NCBI GenBank assembly: GCA_945861245.1
Contig: CAMAUE010000026.1
Location: 1-46,960 of the forward strand
Direction of reading: 5' to 3'
DNA length: 46,960 nucleotides
From: Singulisphaera sp. GP187
Lineage (GTDB): Bacteria > Planctomycetota > Planctomycetia > Gemmatales > Gemmataceae
In this document: positions 26,965 to 36,601 of the stretch, piece after piece
Layout of the letters: each line of letters begins with the position of its first letter
Numbering within the stretch: position 1 is the stretch's first letter
Position numbers and translations under genes: made by a program
Notes under the pieces: model-generated
Database searches by the model: none
Told to the model about the DNA's origin: nothing
Seen by the model: only the letters and a program-made list of their open reading frames with translations

Positions 26965-27081
26965 GAAAAGACAAAGTATGAAGAGCGAAGGACGAAAAAA
27001 AGGAACCGGTTTCCCTTTGTCCTTCGCTCTTCGCTCTTCGCTCTTCGCTCTTCGCTCTTCGCTCTTCGTACTTTGCCTTTT
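26965..27081. repeat. heptad-periodic inverted repeat with TTCGCTC expansion (H3)
   Basis: The left arm (from AAAAGACAAAGTATGAAGAG) carries two 7-bp purine-rich units; the right arm carries their complement expanded to about six TTCGCTC units (about 27021-27068). A short GGAAC/GGTTTCC inner palindrome closes the top. The difference in unit number between the arms points to slippage in 7-bp steps. Confidence 0.85.
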
Positions 27082-27106
27082 TCCGATTCTTCTTCCACTA
27101 CACGAT

Positions 27107-28501
27107 TCATATCCCAATCGTCAACGGCTCGCCCAACCGACTGATTTGCGCCAGCGCCGGTCGCAGGCGAATCTGGCCCATGTCGAACATCGTGTGCAGG
27201 ACGGTGGAGATCAGGTTGGTGCTGTTGAACGGATCGGAGTTCGGTTCGCCGCCGTCGCGCGTTGATTGGCCGATGACTCGGCCTCGCGGCATGCCGGCGC
27301 CGTACATCATGAGCGGTGCGAGGCGTGCCCAGTGGTCGCGGCCGCCGTTGCGGTTGATTCTCGGCGTGCGGCCCATTTCGCCGGTGCAGATCAAGAGGAT
27401 ATTGTCGTCCATGCCGCGTGCTTCGACATCGCCGATGAAGGTCGAGACGGCATGATCGAATGAGCGCCCGATGGCCGCCATGCCGTCGATGACGTTGAGG
27501 TTCTCGCCATCGGCGTGAAAGTCCCACACGCCCTCATAGTCAGCATGGATCGTGACGAACCCGCAGCCGGCCTCACAGAGGCGACGCGCGAGCAGCAGCA
27601 GTTTGCCGATCGACTTCGCCTGGCCGGTGTAGTAACCACGCCGACCGCGATTGGCGTGCGACCAGTTGTGTGAAGGTACGTAGCGAGCGGTGTCATAGCG
27701 GGCGACGAGGCGCGGGTCTTCGCGCGACAGGTCGAGCGCGTCGGCGACTCGGCCACTGAGCAAGACCTCGGTAGCCTGGCGCTGGTTGCGGTCGAAATCT
27801 TGCATGGCCGCTTGGTTTTCAAATTGTCGTTGCGCTTGGCCGAGCTGCGCGAGCAGTGCCTGGCGATCGCTGAAGCGGTCCGGCGTCAGGTTCAAACGCA
27901 GATTGCGGAGAAGCTGTCCCGTGCCACCCGGGATGAACGGTGCGTGCATCGGTCCGATCGCGCCGGTGGCGGCGATGTCGCCCCGCGCGGCTCCGCGCGT
28001 TACGTCCGAGCATACCGATTGCGGGAACAGTACGGCATTCGTCGGCATCGATGTCACCGCGTTCGTCGGTCCCAGCACGCGCGACACTAGCGAACCGATG
28101 TTTGCCTGCAACGAATCAGGTCCAACGATCGGGCGGATGTTGTGCTCGGCATTGCCCGTCTGGAACGAGCGTACGATCGTCAGCTTGTCCGCGAGGCGTG
28201 AAAGCTGCTCAAGCGTGTCGCCGAAATAAACGCCGGGCAGGTTCGTCTGCGACACGCCGGTGATGGTGCGGATGTCGGAGGAGGCACCGGGCTTCGGGTC
28301 GAAGGTCTCGAATTGGCTCGGCCCGCCCTGCTGGAACAGGAAGATGACCGATTTGCCGTTGAGTGGACTGGGTGAGGATGAGGGTGCCGCCGCCGACTTA
28401 GCCGCGAACAGATTCGCCAGTGACAATCCGCCCAGCCCGAGGCCGCCGATCTTGAGTAACTGACGACGGGTAAGGTGTGGAGTTTCGTGGATATTAAGCA
28501 T
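27107..28501 (-). CDS. Tat-exported DUF1501 protein
   Basis: This 464-residue protein belongs to the DUF1501 family, which has an alkaline-phosphatase/sulfatase-like fold. It opens with a twin-arginine signal (TRRQLLKIGGLGLGGLSLANL). Conserved segments follow: VIFLFQQGGPSQFETFDPKP, VRSFQTGNAEHN and CTGEMGRTPRINRNGGRDHW. The protein is complete. DUF1501 genes are abundant in planctomycetes and usually follow a DUF1549/DUF1553 (PSD1-type) cytochrome gene; here no such neighbour exists. The biochemical function is unknown. Confidence 0.92.
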   Translation of the reverse strand: MLNIHETPHLTRRQLLKIGGLGLGGLSLANLFAAKSAAAPSSSPSPLNGKSVIFLFQQGGPSQFETFDPKPGASSDIRTITGVSQTNLPGVYFGDTLEQLSRLADKLTIVRSFQTGNAEHNIRPIVGPDSLQANIGSLVSRVLGPTNAVTSMPTNAVLFPQSVCSDVTRGAARGDIAATGAIGPMHAPFIPGGTGQLLRNLRLNLTPDRFSDRQALLAQLGQAQRQFENQAAMQDFDRNQRQATEVLLSGRVADALDLSREDPRLVARYDTARYVPSHNWSHANRGRRGYYTGQAKSIGKLLLLARRLCEAGCGFVTIHADYEGVWDFHADGENLNVIDGMAAIGRSFDHAVSTFIGDVEARGMDDNILLICTGEMGRTPRINRNGGRDHWARLAPLMMYGAGMPRGRVIGQSTRDGGEPNSDPFNSTNLISTVLHTMFDMGQIRLRPALAQISRLGEPLTIGI

Positions 28502-28611
28502 GGCACGTCTTTGGTAGGAAAAAGAACGTATCGGGGGGTGAAGTATTTTTACCAGAATAATGGGTGGTGTGCAATGAGAAAATGTTATTCCTATCGGCCG
28601 TAGCGTGGTCG

Positions 28612-28745
28612 CTCAAATGCAATGAGGAATTAAGAACGAGGAATGAAGAATTAAGAAGTAATGCAAGCGAATCAGCGCTCACAATAGAATCGAACACAAT
28701 TTCTCATTCTTAATTCCTCGTTCTTAATTCCTCATTGCATTTGAG
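28612..28745. repeat. AT-rich heptad-periodic inverted repeat (H2)
   Basis: Perfect 33-bp arms at 28612-28644 and 28713-28745 have outer ends CTCAAATGCAA. From 28624 the arm reads as 7-bp units GAGGAAT, TAAGAAC, GAGGAAT, then GAAGAAT and TAAGAAG. It fills most of the 282-base gap between the DUF1501 gene and the cysteine desulfurase. Confidence 0.85.
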
Positions 28746-28783
28746 TGATGGAAGAAAACGAAATTGGAAAAATAAGTGTCCGG

Positions 28784-29935
28784 CTACCGTGCCGCCTGGA
28801 TCAGCAGCTCCGCTGCTCGGTCGATCTCGTCCTCGGTTGTGAATCGGCCCACGCTGAGCCGTACTGCGCCTTTGCCGATCTCCGGCGGTACACCCATCGC
28901 ACACAAGACTGGCGATTGCGTCACCGAACCCTCGTGGCATGCCGACCCCGTTGACGCCGCGATGCCCGGCACTTTCGCCAGAAACTCCGCACCGACATGG
29001 CCGAGAAAGTTGACGTTCAACGTGTTCGGCAAGCGATGCTCCGGATGTCCGTTCAACACGACGCGATCGCCCAACGCCTGATGCAAGCGATCGGCCAAGC
29101 GATCACGCAGCGATTGCAGCTTGCGCGGCGCCGACTCCGCGTTGGCCTGCGCGATCTCGCACGCCTTGCCCAAGCCAACAATGTACGGCACGTTCTCCGT
29201 TCCCGCGCGTCGGCCTTGCTCGTGCCCGGCACCGTGGATGAACGGTTCCAGCTTCACACCCTTGCGAATGAAGAGCGCCCCGACGCCCTTGGGTGCATAC
29301 AGCTTGTGCCCGGCAATCGACAGCAGATCGACGCCCAGATCGTTCACGTTCACCGGCACTTTGCCAAGCGATTGGGCGGCATCGGTGTGCAGGTGCACGC
29401 GGCGAGCCTTGGCGTATTGCGAAATCTCGCGGATCGGTTGCAGCGTGCCGACTTCGTTATTGGCGTGCATGATGCTGATGAGCAGCGTATTGCTTCCGAT
29501 CGCGCGTTCGACGGCAAACGGATCGACGCTGCCGTAGCGATCAACTTCCAGCTGCGTGATCTTGCATCCCAGCCGCCGCAGGAAGTCGCACGTTTGCAGC
29601 GTTGCCGGGTGCTCGATGGCGCTCGTGACGATATGTGGCGACGTGAACCACCGCGCGAAGAAGCCCTGCATCTTGGCATAGATCGCGCCTTTGAGTGCGT
29701 GGTTGGTCGCCTCGGTGCCGCCCGACGTAAAGAGGATCTCATCAGGTTGAGCGCCGATGAGAGCGGCAACCTGGGCCCGCGCGCGATCGATGGCGTCGTG
29801 TGCCGTCTTGCCGTAGATATGCGTGCTCGACGGGTTGCCGAAGTGCGTTTGCAGGTAGGGCAGCATCGCATCGAGCACAGCCGGATCGATCGGTGTGGTG
29901 GCGTTGGTGTCGAGGTAGATCGGCGGAGCGGTCAT
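28784..29935 (-). CDS. cysteine desulfurase (NifS/IscS family)
   Basis: This 383-residue PLP enzyme releases sulfur from L-cysteine as a persulfide for Fe-S clusters and thiolated cofactors. It opens with the family motif IYLDTNATTP. The PLP Lys211 lies in SIAGHKLYAPKG, preceded by the HTDAAQSLGK strand, and the persulfide Cys333 is in STGSACHEGS. The length matches NifS/IscS rather than SufS. No scaffold protein (IscU/NifU) gene flanks it, so the in vivo route of the sulfur is not shown by context. The start ATG at 29935 lacks a strong ribosome site. Confidence 0.95.
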   Translation of the reverse strand: MTAPPIYLDTNATTPIDPAVLDAMLPYLQTHFGNPSSTHIYGKTAHDAIDRARAQVAALIGAQPDEILFTSGGTEATNHALKGAIYAKMQGFFARWFTSPHIVTSAIEHPATLQTCDFLRRLGCKITQLEVDRYGSVDPFAVERAIGSNTLLISIMHANNEVGTLQPIREISQYAKARRVHLHTDAAQSLGKVPVNVNDLGVDLLSIAGHKLYAPKGVGALFIRKGVKLEPFIHGAGHEQGRRAGTENVPYIVGLGKACEIAQANAESAPRKLQSLRDRLADRLHQALGDRVVLNGHPEHRLPNTLNVNFLGHVGAEFLAKVPGIAASTGSACHEGSVTQSPVLCAMGVPPEIGKGAVRLSVGRFTTEDEIDRAAELLIQAAR

Positions 29936-30046
29936 GACGCAAGCCCATGCTCAGAGTTTGTTATGTGTAGTTCATGTATTGAATTGGCATGGGATTGGTT
30001 TCGAGAAATGAACTGAGTTGACTCATGAAAAGTCAAAGAAATTGCC

Positions 30047-32041
30047 TCACCCCTCACCCAGCAGCTTCACATCCATTCCCAACAGCCGCATCTTGCGGTA
30101 CAGGTTCGGGCGGTGCAGGCTTAGCAGTTTGGCGGCTTCCGTTACGCTGCCTTTCGCGAGCTTGATTGCGTAATGGATGTGGTCGATCTGGAAGGCGTCC
30201 GTGGCATCGGCGAGCGTCATCTCCGCGTAGGGGTTGGCGGCGTCTTTGGATACGCGCTGGATGATCGCCAAATCGCTGGCTTCCACTTTCTCGTTCGGGC
30301 ACAGATACGCCACGCGCTCAAGCAGGTTGCGCAGCTCGCGGACGTTGCCGGGCCATTCGTGCTGCTCCAGACGTTTCCGCGCCTCGGCCGAGAACTTGAG
30401 CGGCTTGCGGCCTGCTTCCTTGCAGAACTGCGTCATGAAGTGGTTGGCCAGGACGAGGATGTCGTCGCGCCGCTCGCGCAACGCGGGAAGGTCGAGTGTG
30501 ACGACGGACAGGCGATAGAACAGGTCTTCGCGGAATCGGCCCGAACGCACGCTGTCGGCGAGATTGCGATTGGTAGCGGCGACGACGCGCGTATCGACGG
30601 CGATCGCCGCGGTCCCGCCGACGCGGTAGACGACTTTCTCCTCCAACACGCGTAACAGCTTCGCTTGGCCGTTGGCGCTCATCTCGCCGATCTCGTCGAG
30701 AAACAGCGTCCCGCCGGAAGCCGCCTCGAACTTGCCCGCGCGCGTATCGACGGCGCCGGTGAACGCGCCTTTCTCATGACCAAAGAGTTCGCTTTCCAAA
30801 AGCGTCTCGGCAATGGCCGCGCAGTTGATTGGAATATACGGATGATGCTGCCGCGGGCTGGAGTAATGGAGTGCGCGAGCGACGACGTCCTTGCCCGTGC
30901 CGCTTTCGCCGAGAAGGAGCACCGGCAGATCGGTGCGAGCGACGCGCTCGACCGTGTCACGCAGCGCGACGATCGGCGTCGAAGTGCCAATGATGCGTGC
31001 CGCGAGGCGTGCCTGGCCGTCGAGTTCGTGATTGGCGCGGACGAGGGTTTCGATCTCACGCACGTTCTTTAGCGCGGCTATGATCTGCGTCGCCAGCGCC
31101 TGCATTGTCGCGATGTCGTTCGGCGTCGGCTTCTCGGCCTTGTTGAGCAATTCCAACACGCCGACGGTTTGGTTATCGTTGTCGAACATCGGCACGCAGA
31201 GGAGATTGCGGGTGCGAAAGCCGGAGGTCTTATCGACTTTGCTCGACCAGTTCGGGTCGTCGGCCACGTCTTCAACGATCTGTACTTCGCCGCTGGCCAG
31301 CGTTCGCCCGACGACGCCAGCGTCTTGCGGAATCCGCAGCTCGTTGTTGGGCATGCCGAGCGCGGGGCGGCCGACAAGCTCCTTGCGAGCGGTGTCCAGC
31401 ACGAAGATGCTCGCCCGTTCGCCGCCGAGCAGTTTCGCACATTGCTCGGCAATGTGTTCAAGCAGCGGCACGGTCTCGCGTTCCTGGGCGAGCTGCTGGG
31501 TGATGTCGATCAGCGATTGCAAGCGTTGCACCTGGCTGGCGGCGCTGTCCCATTCTTTCGCACGCTCCAGGGCGATGCCCAGGTAATGCCCGGCGGCGAC
31601 GGCGAACTCCAGCTCATGCGACACAAACGCATCGCGCGGGCGGATCGCCACGAGCACGCGGTTGGGCCGATCGACGAAGCTGAGGCATGCACCGGCGATC
31701 GCCGGCGCCGCCCCGGTCGGCACTTGAATCACGCCTGCTTGCCGATCGAGGATGTCATTGAGCAATGGCCGTGGAATGGCATCGAGATTGACGCGCGTGC
31801 CCGGCCTGGCCCAAGCGTGGCGCGACTCCCATTTCGGCGTTGCTTCCCAGACGCCGACGTGATCCGCCCGCAGCTGGGCGGCGATCTCCGGCAGAAGGGA
31901 TTGCGCGACATCGGCGGACGATTGCCGTGTCAGGGCGATTTCGAGAAAGCGCTGCACGACTCGCAGCGTGATGACATCAACATCATCGCCGGCGGATTGA
32001 AGCAACGTGCAATCGACAGCGCGGAGCCATTGGGTGGACAT
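30047..32041 (-). CDS. GAF-domain sigma-54-dependent transcriptional activator
   Basis: This 664-residue bacterial enhancer-binding protein has a GAF-like region (about residues 30-160) and a second clear GAF domain (about 195-325). These lead into the AAA+ domain with Walker A GESGTGKD at 378-385, the sigma-54-contacting GAFTGA at 425-430, and Walker [11 protein letters not shown] near 448. A Fis-type helix-turn-helix follows at about 620-660 ([21 protein letters not shown]). It should activate RpoN-dependent promoters in response to a ligand bound by GAF. Neither a response-regulator receiver nor an FHA domain is present. Its targets are not evident nearby. Confidence 0.93.
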   Translation of the reverse strand: MSTQWLRAVDCTLLQSAGDDVDVITLRVVQRFLEIALTRQSSADVAQSLLPEIAAQLRADHVGVWEATPKWESRHAWARPGTRVNLDAIPRPLLNDILDRQAGVIQVPTGAAPAIAGACLSFVDRPNRVLVAIRPRDAFVSHELEFAVAAGHYLGIALERAKEWDSAASQVQRLQSLIDITQQLAQERETVPLLEHIAEQCAKLLGGERASIFVLDTARKELVGRPALGMPNNELRIPQDAGVVGRTLASGEVQIVEDVADDPNWSSKVDKTSGFRTRNLLCVPMFDNDNQTVGVLELLNKAEKPTPNDIATMQALATQIIAALKNVREIETLVRANHELDGQARLAARIIGTSTPIVALRDTVERVARTDLPVLLLGESGTGKDVVARALHYSSPRQHHPYIPINCAAIAETLLESELFGHEKGAFTGAVDTRAGKFEAASGGTLFLDEIGEMSANGQAKLLRVLEEKVVYRVGGTAAIAVDTRVVAATNRNLADSVRSGRFREDLFYRLSVVTLDLPALRERRDDILVLANHFMTQFCKEAGRKPLKFSAEARKRLEQHEWPGNVRELRNLLERVAYLCPNEKVEASDLAIIQRVSKDAANPYAEMTLADATDAFQIDHIHYAIKLAKGSVTEAAKLLSLHRPNLYRKMRLLGMDVKLLGEG

Positions 32042-32065
32042 GAAGGCATCATATTACAATGGCGT

Positions 32066-32093
32066 CTGTTTAGCCGCTTGCCTTTGGCGAGCG
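32066..32093. repeat. half of a family B palindrome
   Basis: GTTTAGCCGCTTGCC with the adjoining TTTGGCGAGCGCG lacks the far arm. It lies between the divergent activator and oxidoreductase genes. Confidence 0.5.
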
Positions 32094-32152
32094 CGACGCA
32101 CAATCGAAAACGAAACGGAATTTGCATACAATCGGTGCAAGGAGTCAACCTC

Positions 32153-33274
32153 ATGCCAAACTATCGCGTCGCTGTCATTGGTCGCACCGGTCGAGGCAAC
32201 TATGGGCACGGGCTGGACATGGTCTGGCTGCAGATTCCGAATGCCCAGATCGTCGCCGTCGCTGACGAAAACGAAGCGGGACGCAATGCTGCGCAGAAAC
32301 GGCTCGGCGCCAAGAACGCCTACGCAGACTTCCGCCAGATGCTGCAAAAGGAACGGCCACAGATCGTCAGCGTCGCGGATCGGCATCTCGATCTGCATCG
32401 CGACATGGTCATTGCCTGTGCCGAGGCGGGCGCGTCGATCTTTCTCGAGAAACCGATCTGCCGAACGCTGCAAGAATCCGACGAGATGGTCGCCGCCTGC
32501 GAGAAGCACCACGTCAAATTGGCGATTGCCCATCAGACGCGCTATAGCCCGTGCTTGCAACGCGTGAAGGAAATGATCACCGCGGGCCGCATCGGCGACA
32601 TCATCGAACTACGCGGCCGAGGCAAGGAAGACGCTCGCGCCGGCGGCGAAGACCTGATGGTGCTCGGCACGCACGTCATGGACCTGATGCGCTTCATCGC
32701 CGGCGATGCCCGCTCGTGCTTCGCCCAGGTCGGCGTCGTCGGCAAGGAACGCGTCACACCCATCACCAAGGCCGACTTGCGCGACGGCGGCGAAGGCATG
32801 GGCCTCATCGCCGGCAACCACATCAACGCCAGCTATACCTTCGATCGCGGCGTCATCGGGCACTTCTCAACGGTTCGCGCCGCTCGCGAAAAAGGCGACC
32901 GTGACCGCTTCGGCCTGGTCATCCACGGCACCCGCGGCGTCATCCAGCTGACCACCGGCAACCTGCCCGCGTGCTTTTATCTCGCCGATCCGTCCTGGTT
33001 CCCAGGCCGTAGCCGAGCCAATTGGCAACCGATCACCAGTCAAGGTCTCGGCAAGGAAGAGACGCTCAAAGACGGCGGCCTGGTCCAGGGCAACGTCTGG
33101 ATCGCGCAAGACCTCATGCAAGCCATCGAACGCGACCGCCAACCCAAAGGCAGCGTTTACGACGGTCGTGCCGCATTGGAGATGATCCACGCTGTCTACG
33201 AATCGGCCCGCACGCGCGGTCCGGTCGAGCTACCCCTGCGCAATCGGCGAAATCCATTGGCGACGTTTGGGTGA
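32153..33274 (+). CDS. Gfo/Idh/MocA-family NAD(P)-dependent oxidoreductase
   Basis: This 373-residue dehydrogenase of the glucose-fructose oxidoreductase family has an N-terminal Rossmann domain (VIGRTGRGNYGHG, with the first Gly-rich loop slightly atypical), the IFLEKPICRTLQES segment that marks the family's EKP motif, and a C-terminal alpha/beta domain from about residue 130. AGGAG precedes the ATG at 32153 by 9 bases. It has no signal peptide, so it is cytoplasmic, unlike many secreted planctomycete members. The substrate, probably a sugar or cyclitol, cannot be told. Confidence 0.9.
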   Translation: MPNYRVAVIGRTGRGNYGHGLDMVWLQIPNAQIVAVADENEAGRNAAQKRLGAKNAYADFRQMLQKERPQIVSVADRHLDLHRDMVIACAEAGASIFLEKPICRTLQESDEMVAACEKHHVKLAIAHQTRYSPCLQRVKEMITAGRIGDIIELRGRGKEDARAGGEDLMVLGTHVMDLMRFIAGDARSCFAQVGVVGKERVTPITKADLRDGGEGMGLIAGNHINASYTFDRGVIGHFSTVRAAREKGDRDRFGLVIHGTRGVIQLTTGNLPACFYLADPSWFPGRSRANWQPITSQGLGKEETLKDGGLVQGNVWIAQDLMQAIERDRQPKGSVYDGRAALEMIHAVYESARTRGPVELPLRNRRNPLATFG

Positions 33275-33377
33275 AAATTGAGGTCGGCTTTAACGTATAC
33301 CTTGAACGGCTAGTGGTCCGATTATTGAACGGTGGCACAGAATCCCCTATGTTCCATTCTTGCGTCGTAGGCCATCG

Positions 33378-35180
33378 TCATTGATCCGACTCCAGCACCG
33401 CCAGGAAGGCCTCTTGCGGGATGTCCACTTGGCCTACCATCTTCATGCGCTTCTTGCCGGCGGCTTGCTTCGACCACAGTTTGCGTTTGCGAGTGATGTC
33501 GCCGCCGTAGCATTTTGCGGTGACGTCCTTCTTCATCGCCGAGATCGTTTCGCGGGCGATGATTCGGCTGCCGATCGCGGCCTGAATCGCGATTTCAAAC
33601 ATGTGTCGATCGATCTCGCCGCGCAGCTTCTTTACGAGCTTGCGGCCACGCTGGTCGGCGAACGCCCGATGCACGATGATCGACAGGGCGTCGACGCGGT
33701 TTTTGTGTACGAGGATGTCGAGCCGAACGAGGTCGGCGGAACGGAAGCCGAGGACGTCATAGTCCATCGTGCCGTAGCCGTGCGTTAGCGATTTGAGCTT
33801 ATCGTAAAGATCGTAGATGACCTCCGCGAGCGGTAGTTCGTAGACGATGATCGCGCGCGTCGGGCTGAGGTATTCGGTGCGGATGTAGATGCCGCGGCGT
33901 TCCGTACAAAGCTTCATGATGTCGCCGATGTTCTCCTTCGGGACGATGAAGCTGGCTTTGACAATCGGCTCGCGGAATTCCTCGATTTGCCCGGCGTCGG
34001 GGACTTTCTGGGGATTGTCGATGCTGATGATTTCGCCGTTGCGACTGAGGACTTCGTAGGTGACGTTGGGAGCGGTGACGATGAGCTCCAGGCCGCTTTC
34101 GCGCTCGACACGTTGCTGGATAATCTCGCGATGGAGCATGCCGAGGAAGCCGCAGCGGAAACCGAAGCCGAGACCTTCGGAGTTTTCCGGCATATAAGTA
34201 AAACTACTATCGTTGAGTTTGAGCTTGCCGAGCGCTTCGCGCAGATCCTCGAATTCGTGGTTATTGACGGGATAAAGCCCGGAGTAGACCATCGGTTTCG
34301 GCTCTTTGTAGCCGGCCAGGGCCTCGGCGGCGGGGCGATTGGTTTCGGTCACGGTGTCGCCGACGTGCACGTCCCCCAGCGATCGGATCTGGGCCATGAC
34401 ATAGCCGACCTGCCCGGCGGAGAGTTCTTCGCAGGGGACCATACCGGGGCGGAACTGGCCGATCTCGAGGACTTCGTGCTCGGAGCCTTTGCTCATCAGC
34501 TTGATTTTCATGCCCTTCTTGATGCACCCCTCTTTGACGCGGACATAAACGACAACGCCGCGATACACGTCGAAATGGCTGTTGTAAACTAGCGCCCGCA
34601 GCGGGGCGTCTGGTTTGCCCGACGGCGGCGGGACGCGTTCGACGATCGCCTGCAACGCCTCTTCGATGCCGATGCCCGTCTTGCCGGAGACCCGCAGCAC
34701 CTCGAGCGGATCGATGCCAAGCGACGTCTCCATTTCGGCGAGGATCGCATCGATGCGCGTCATCTGCAAATCGACTTTGTTGAGCGCGGGCACAATCTTG
34801 AGGTCATGCTCCATCGCCAGATACGCATTGGCGACCGTTTGGGCCTGCACGCCCTGAAAGGCATCGACCAAGAGGATGACGCCTTCGCAAGCCGCGAGGC
34901 TTCGGGAAACTTCGTAGGAAAAGTCAACGTGTCCGGGCGTGTCGATGAGGTTGAGTTCGTACCGGACGCCCTTGTGTTCGTAGTAGATGGTGACGGGATG
35001 CATGCGGATGGTGATGCCGCGTTCGCGTTCGAGGTCCATGGAGTCGAGGAGCTGGTCTTGAAAATTACGGCGTGTGATCGTGCCGGTCTGGAGCAGGAAC
35101 TGGTCCGCGAGCGTACTCTTGCCGTGATCGATATGGGCGATGATGGAGAAGTTGCGAATGAGTGACGTTTTCGTGGCCAT
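33378..35180 (-). CDS. lepA: elongation factor 4 (LepA)
   Basis: This 600-residue translational GTPase acts on the ribosome, back-translocating or aiding recycling and biogenesis. The G1 motif AHIDHGKST begins at residue 15, DTPGHVD is near 80 and NKVD near 134. The characteristic C-terminal LepA domain ends AKCYGGDITRKRKLW. The length is exact for the family. Start MATKTSLIRNFSIIAHIDHGK. Confidence 0.97.
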   Translation of the reverse strand: MATKTSLIRNFSIIAHIDHGKSTLADQFLLQTGTITRRNFQDQLLDSMDLERERGITIRMHPVTIYYEHKGVRYELNLIDTPGHVDFSYEVSRSLAACEGVILLVDAFQGVQAQTVANAYLAMEHDLKIVPALNKVDLQMTRIDAILAEMETSLGIDPLEVLRVSGKTGIGIEEALQAIVERVPPPSGKPDAPLRALVYNSHFDVYRGVVVYVRVKEGCIKKGMKIKLMSKGSEHEVLEIGQFRPGMVPCEELSAGQVGYVMAQIRSLGDVHVGDTVTETNRPAAEALAGYKEPKPMVYSGLYPVNNHEFEDLREALGKLKLNDSSFTYMPENSEGLGFGFRCGFLGMLHREIIQQRVERESGLELIVTAPNVTYEVLSRNGEIISIDNPQKVPDAGQIEEFREPIVKASFIVPKENIGDIMKLCTERRGIYIRTEYLSPTRAIIVYELPLAEVIYDLYDKLKSLTHGYGTMDYDVLGFRSADLVRLDILVHKNRVDALSIIVHRAFADQRGRKLVKKLRGEIDRHMFEIAIQAAIGSRIIARETISAMKKDVTAKCYGGDITRKRKLWSKQAAGKKRMKMVGQVDIPQEAFLAVLESDQ

Positions 35181-35263
35181 GGCGTCCCATCAATAAAAAA
35201 TCGGCGCGGGGAAGGTGCGCCGATGAGGAAATCCTATGGAGGAAGTATACCAGATTTCCAAGT

Positions 35264-35361
35264 TTTCGTTTAGCCGCTCGCCTCGGGCGAGCGCGGACCC
35301 GGCGCGGTGCCATCGCGTGACGCCACGTCCGCGCTCGCCCAAGGCGAGCGGCTAAACGAAA
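35264..35361. repeat. family B palindrome
   Basis: Outer arms TCGTTTAGCCGCTCGCC and complement enclose inner copies of GAGCGCGGAC-like bases. The copy at 37929-38019 is the same element. It lies between the divergent lepA and M50 protease genes. Confidence 0.85.
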
Positions 35362-35452
35362 CGGTCCACGATTTGAACGATTGCGATAAGCCATCGGCAT
35401 TGATATGATGAACCATATTCGGAGAGTCCTTTGACGGAGCAATGAGGTCGTC

Positions 35453-36508
35453 ATGCGCGATCTGTTCTCGTGGTCGTATCCCATCGGCCAATTGTTCGGT
35501 ATCTTGATTCGCGTGCATCTGATCTTGCCGATCGTTCTAATTGGCATGATCGGCCGGGAATACGTGCGACGTGATGCGATTGAGAATACCTGGCTTGATG
35601 CGGCGATGCTAATGGGGCTGATGTTCCTGTGTGTGTTGTTGCACGAGTTCGGCCACTGTTTCGCTGCGCGCTATGTCGATGGCGAAGCGGACGAAATCGT
35701 GCTTTGGCCTTTGGGCGGTTTGGCGTTTTGTCGCTCGCTGCCGCCGTCGCCGTTGGCGCATTTCATTGTCGCCGCCGGTGGGCCGTTGGTCAATCTGGTA
35801 TTGTGCATTATCACGGCTGCATTGTTGGCCTTGGCGTTGGAGAAGCATTATCTGCCGCCGATCAATCCGTTTTGGTATCCGTATCGCGCCGACGCTTCGG
35901 GCGCGGTGGAATTGTCGCTTTGGAACGCGCGGGAGTTGACGACGGATTGGCTCGCCATTGTGCTGGCCCGATTTTTCTGGGTCAACTGGGTGCTGCTGTT
36001 GTTCAACCTGATCCTGGTCGGCCATCCGTTCGATTCCGGGCGCATGTTGCAGACCGCACTTTGGCCTCGCATGGGGTTGTATCAGTCGAGCCGGGTCGCG
36101 ATTTACTTCGGATATGGCGTCATGTGCGTGGTTGGGTTGATGTCGATCGTTTATTCCGAGCCGTTGCTGGCCTTCCTGACGATGTTCATCTTCGTCGCGT
36201 GTGCCGTCGAGATGATGATTATCGAAACCGCACAGGAGGACATGCTGTTCGGCTACGATTTTTCCCAGGGCTACACGAGTCTCGAAAAAGACGAACCGCC
36301 CAGGCCGAAGGAGAAAAAGCAGAACTTACTCCAGCGTTGGATGGCCGAGCGCGCGGCGAAAAAGGCCCAGCAGGAACAAGAGCAACGCCTTGCCGACGAT
36401 AAACGCATGGACGATCTGCTCGACAAAATCCAGAAGTACGGCAAGGACTCGCTGACGGATGAGGAGCAGCGTTTTCTTAAACGCGTCTCGGAGCGGTATA
36501 GGAAGTAA
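35453..36508 (+). CDS. membrane-embedded M50 site-2-type protease with a C-terminal tail
   Basis: This 351-residue integral-membrane metalloprotease has about six to seven hydrophobic segments. The zinc motif HEFGH has ligands His64 and His68 and catalytic Glu65, and Asp194 lies in HPFDSGR (the family's NPDG-like third ligand). A charged cytoplasmic tail follows (about 285-351), with a helix-rich WMAERAAKKAQQEQEQRL and a terminal LLDKIQKYGKDSLTDEEQRFLKRVSERYR motif found on planctomycete site-2 proteases (DUF6576-like). Such enzymes cut membrane-bound substrates. No regulated partner is adjacent. Confidence 0.9.
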   Translation: MRDLFSWSYPIGQLFGILIRVHLILPIVLIGMIGREYVRRDAIENTWLDAAMLMGLMFLCVLLHEFGHCFAARYVDGEADEIVLWPLGGLAFCRSLPPSPLAHFIVAAGGPLVNLVLCIITAALLALALEKHYLPPINPFWYPYRADASGAVELSLWNARELTTDWLAIVLARFFWVNWVLLLFNLILVGHPFDSGRMLQTALWPRMGLYQSSRVAIYFGYGVMCVVGLMSIVYSEPLLAFLTMFIFVACAVEMMIIETAQEDMLFGYDFSQGYTSLEKDEPPRPKEKKQNLLQRWMAERAAKKAQQEQEQRLADDKRMDDLLDKIQKYGKDSLTDEEQRFLKRVSERYRK

Positions 36509-36530
36509 CGCGACCGGCGTTTTTGGTCTT

Positions 36531-36584
36531 CCGCTTGCGGCTTAGCGCTCGGAATATCCCTCATGAGCGCTAAGCCGCAAGCGG
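36531..36584. repeat. perfect family A palindrome
   Basis: The arms CCGCTTGCGGCTTAGCGCTC and the complement are perfect. It ends 18 bases before the hisS ATG and makes a spurious N-terminal extension (SAKPQAG) in that frame. Confidence 0.85.
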
Positions 36585-36601
36585 GAAATACGGACCTAAC
36601 G

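Noticed and set aside
27021..27068. CRISPR-like array
   Set aside because: The 7-bp units follow directly without spacers; it is a tandem microsatellite.
26920..27117. 66-codon N-terminal extension of the epimerase
   Set aside because: It encodes repeats of KSEERRAK from a heptad array; the Rossmann domain begins at the ATG at 26919.
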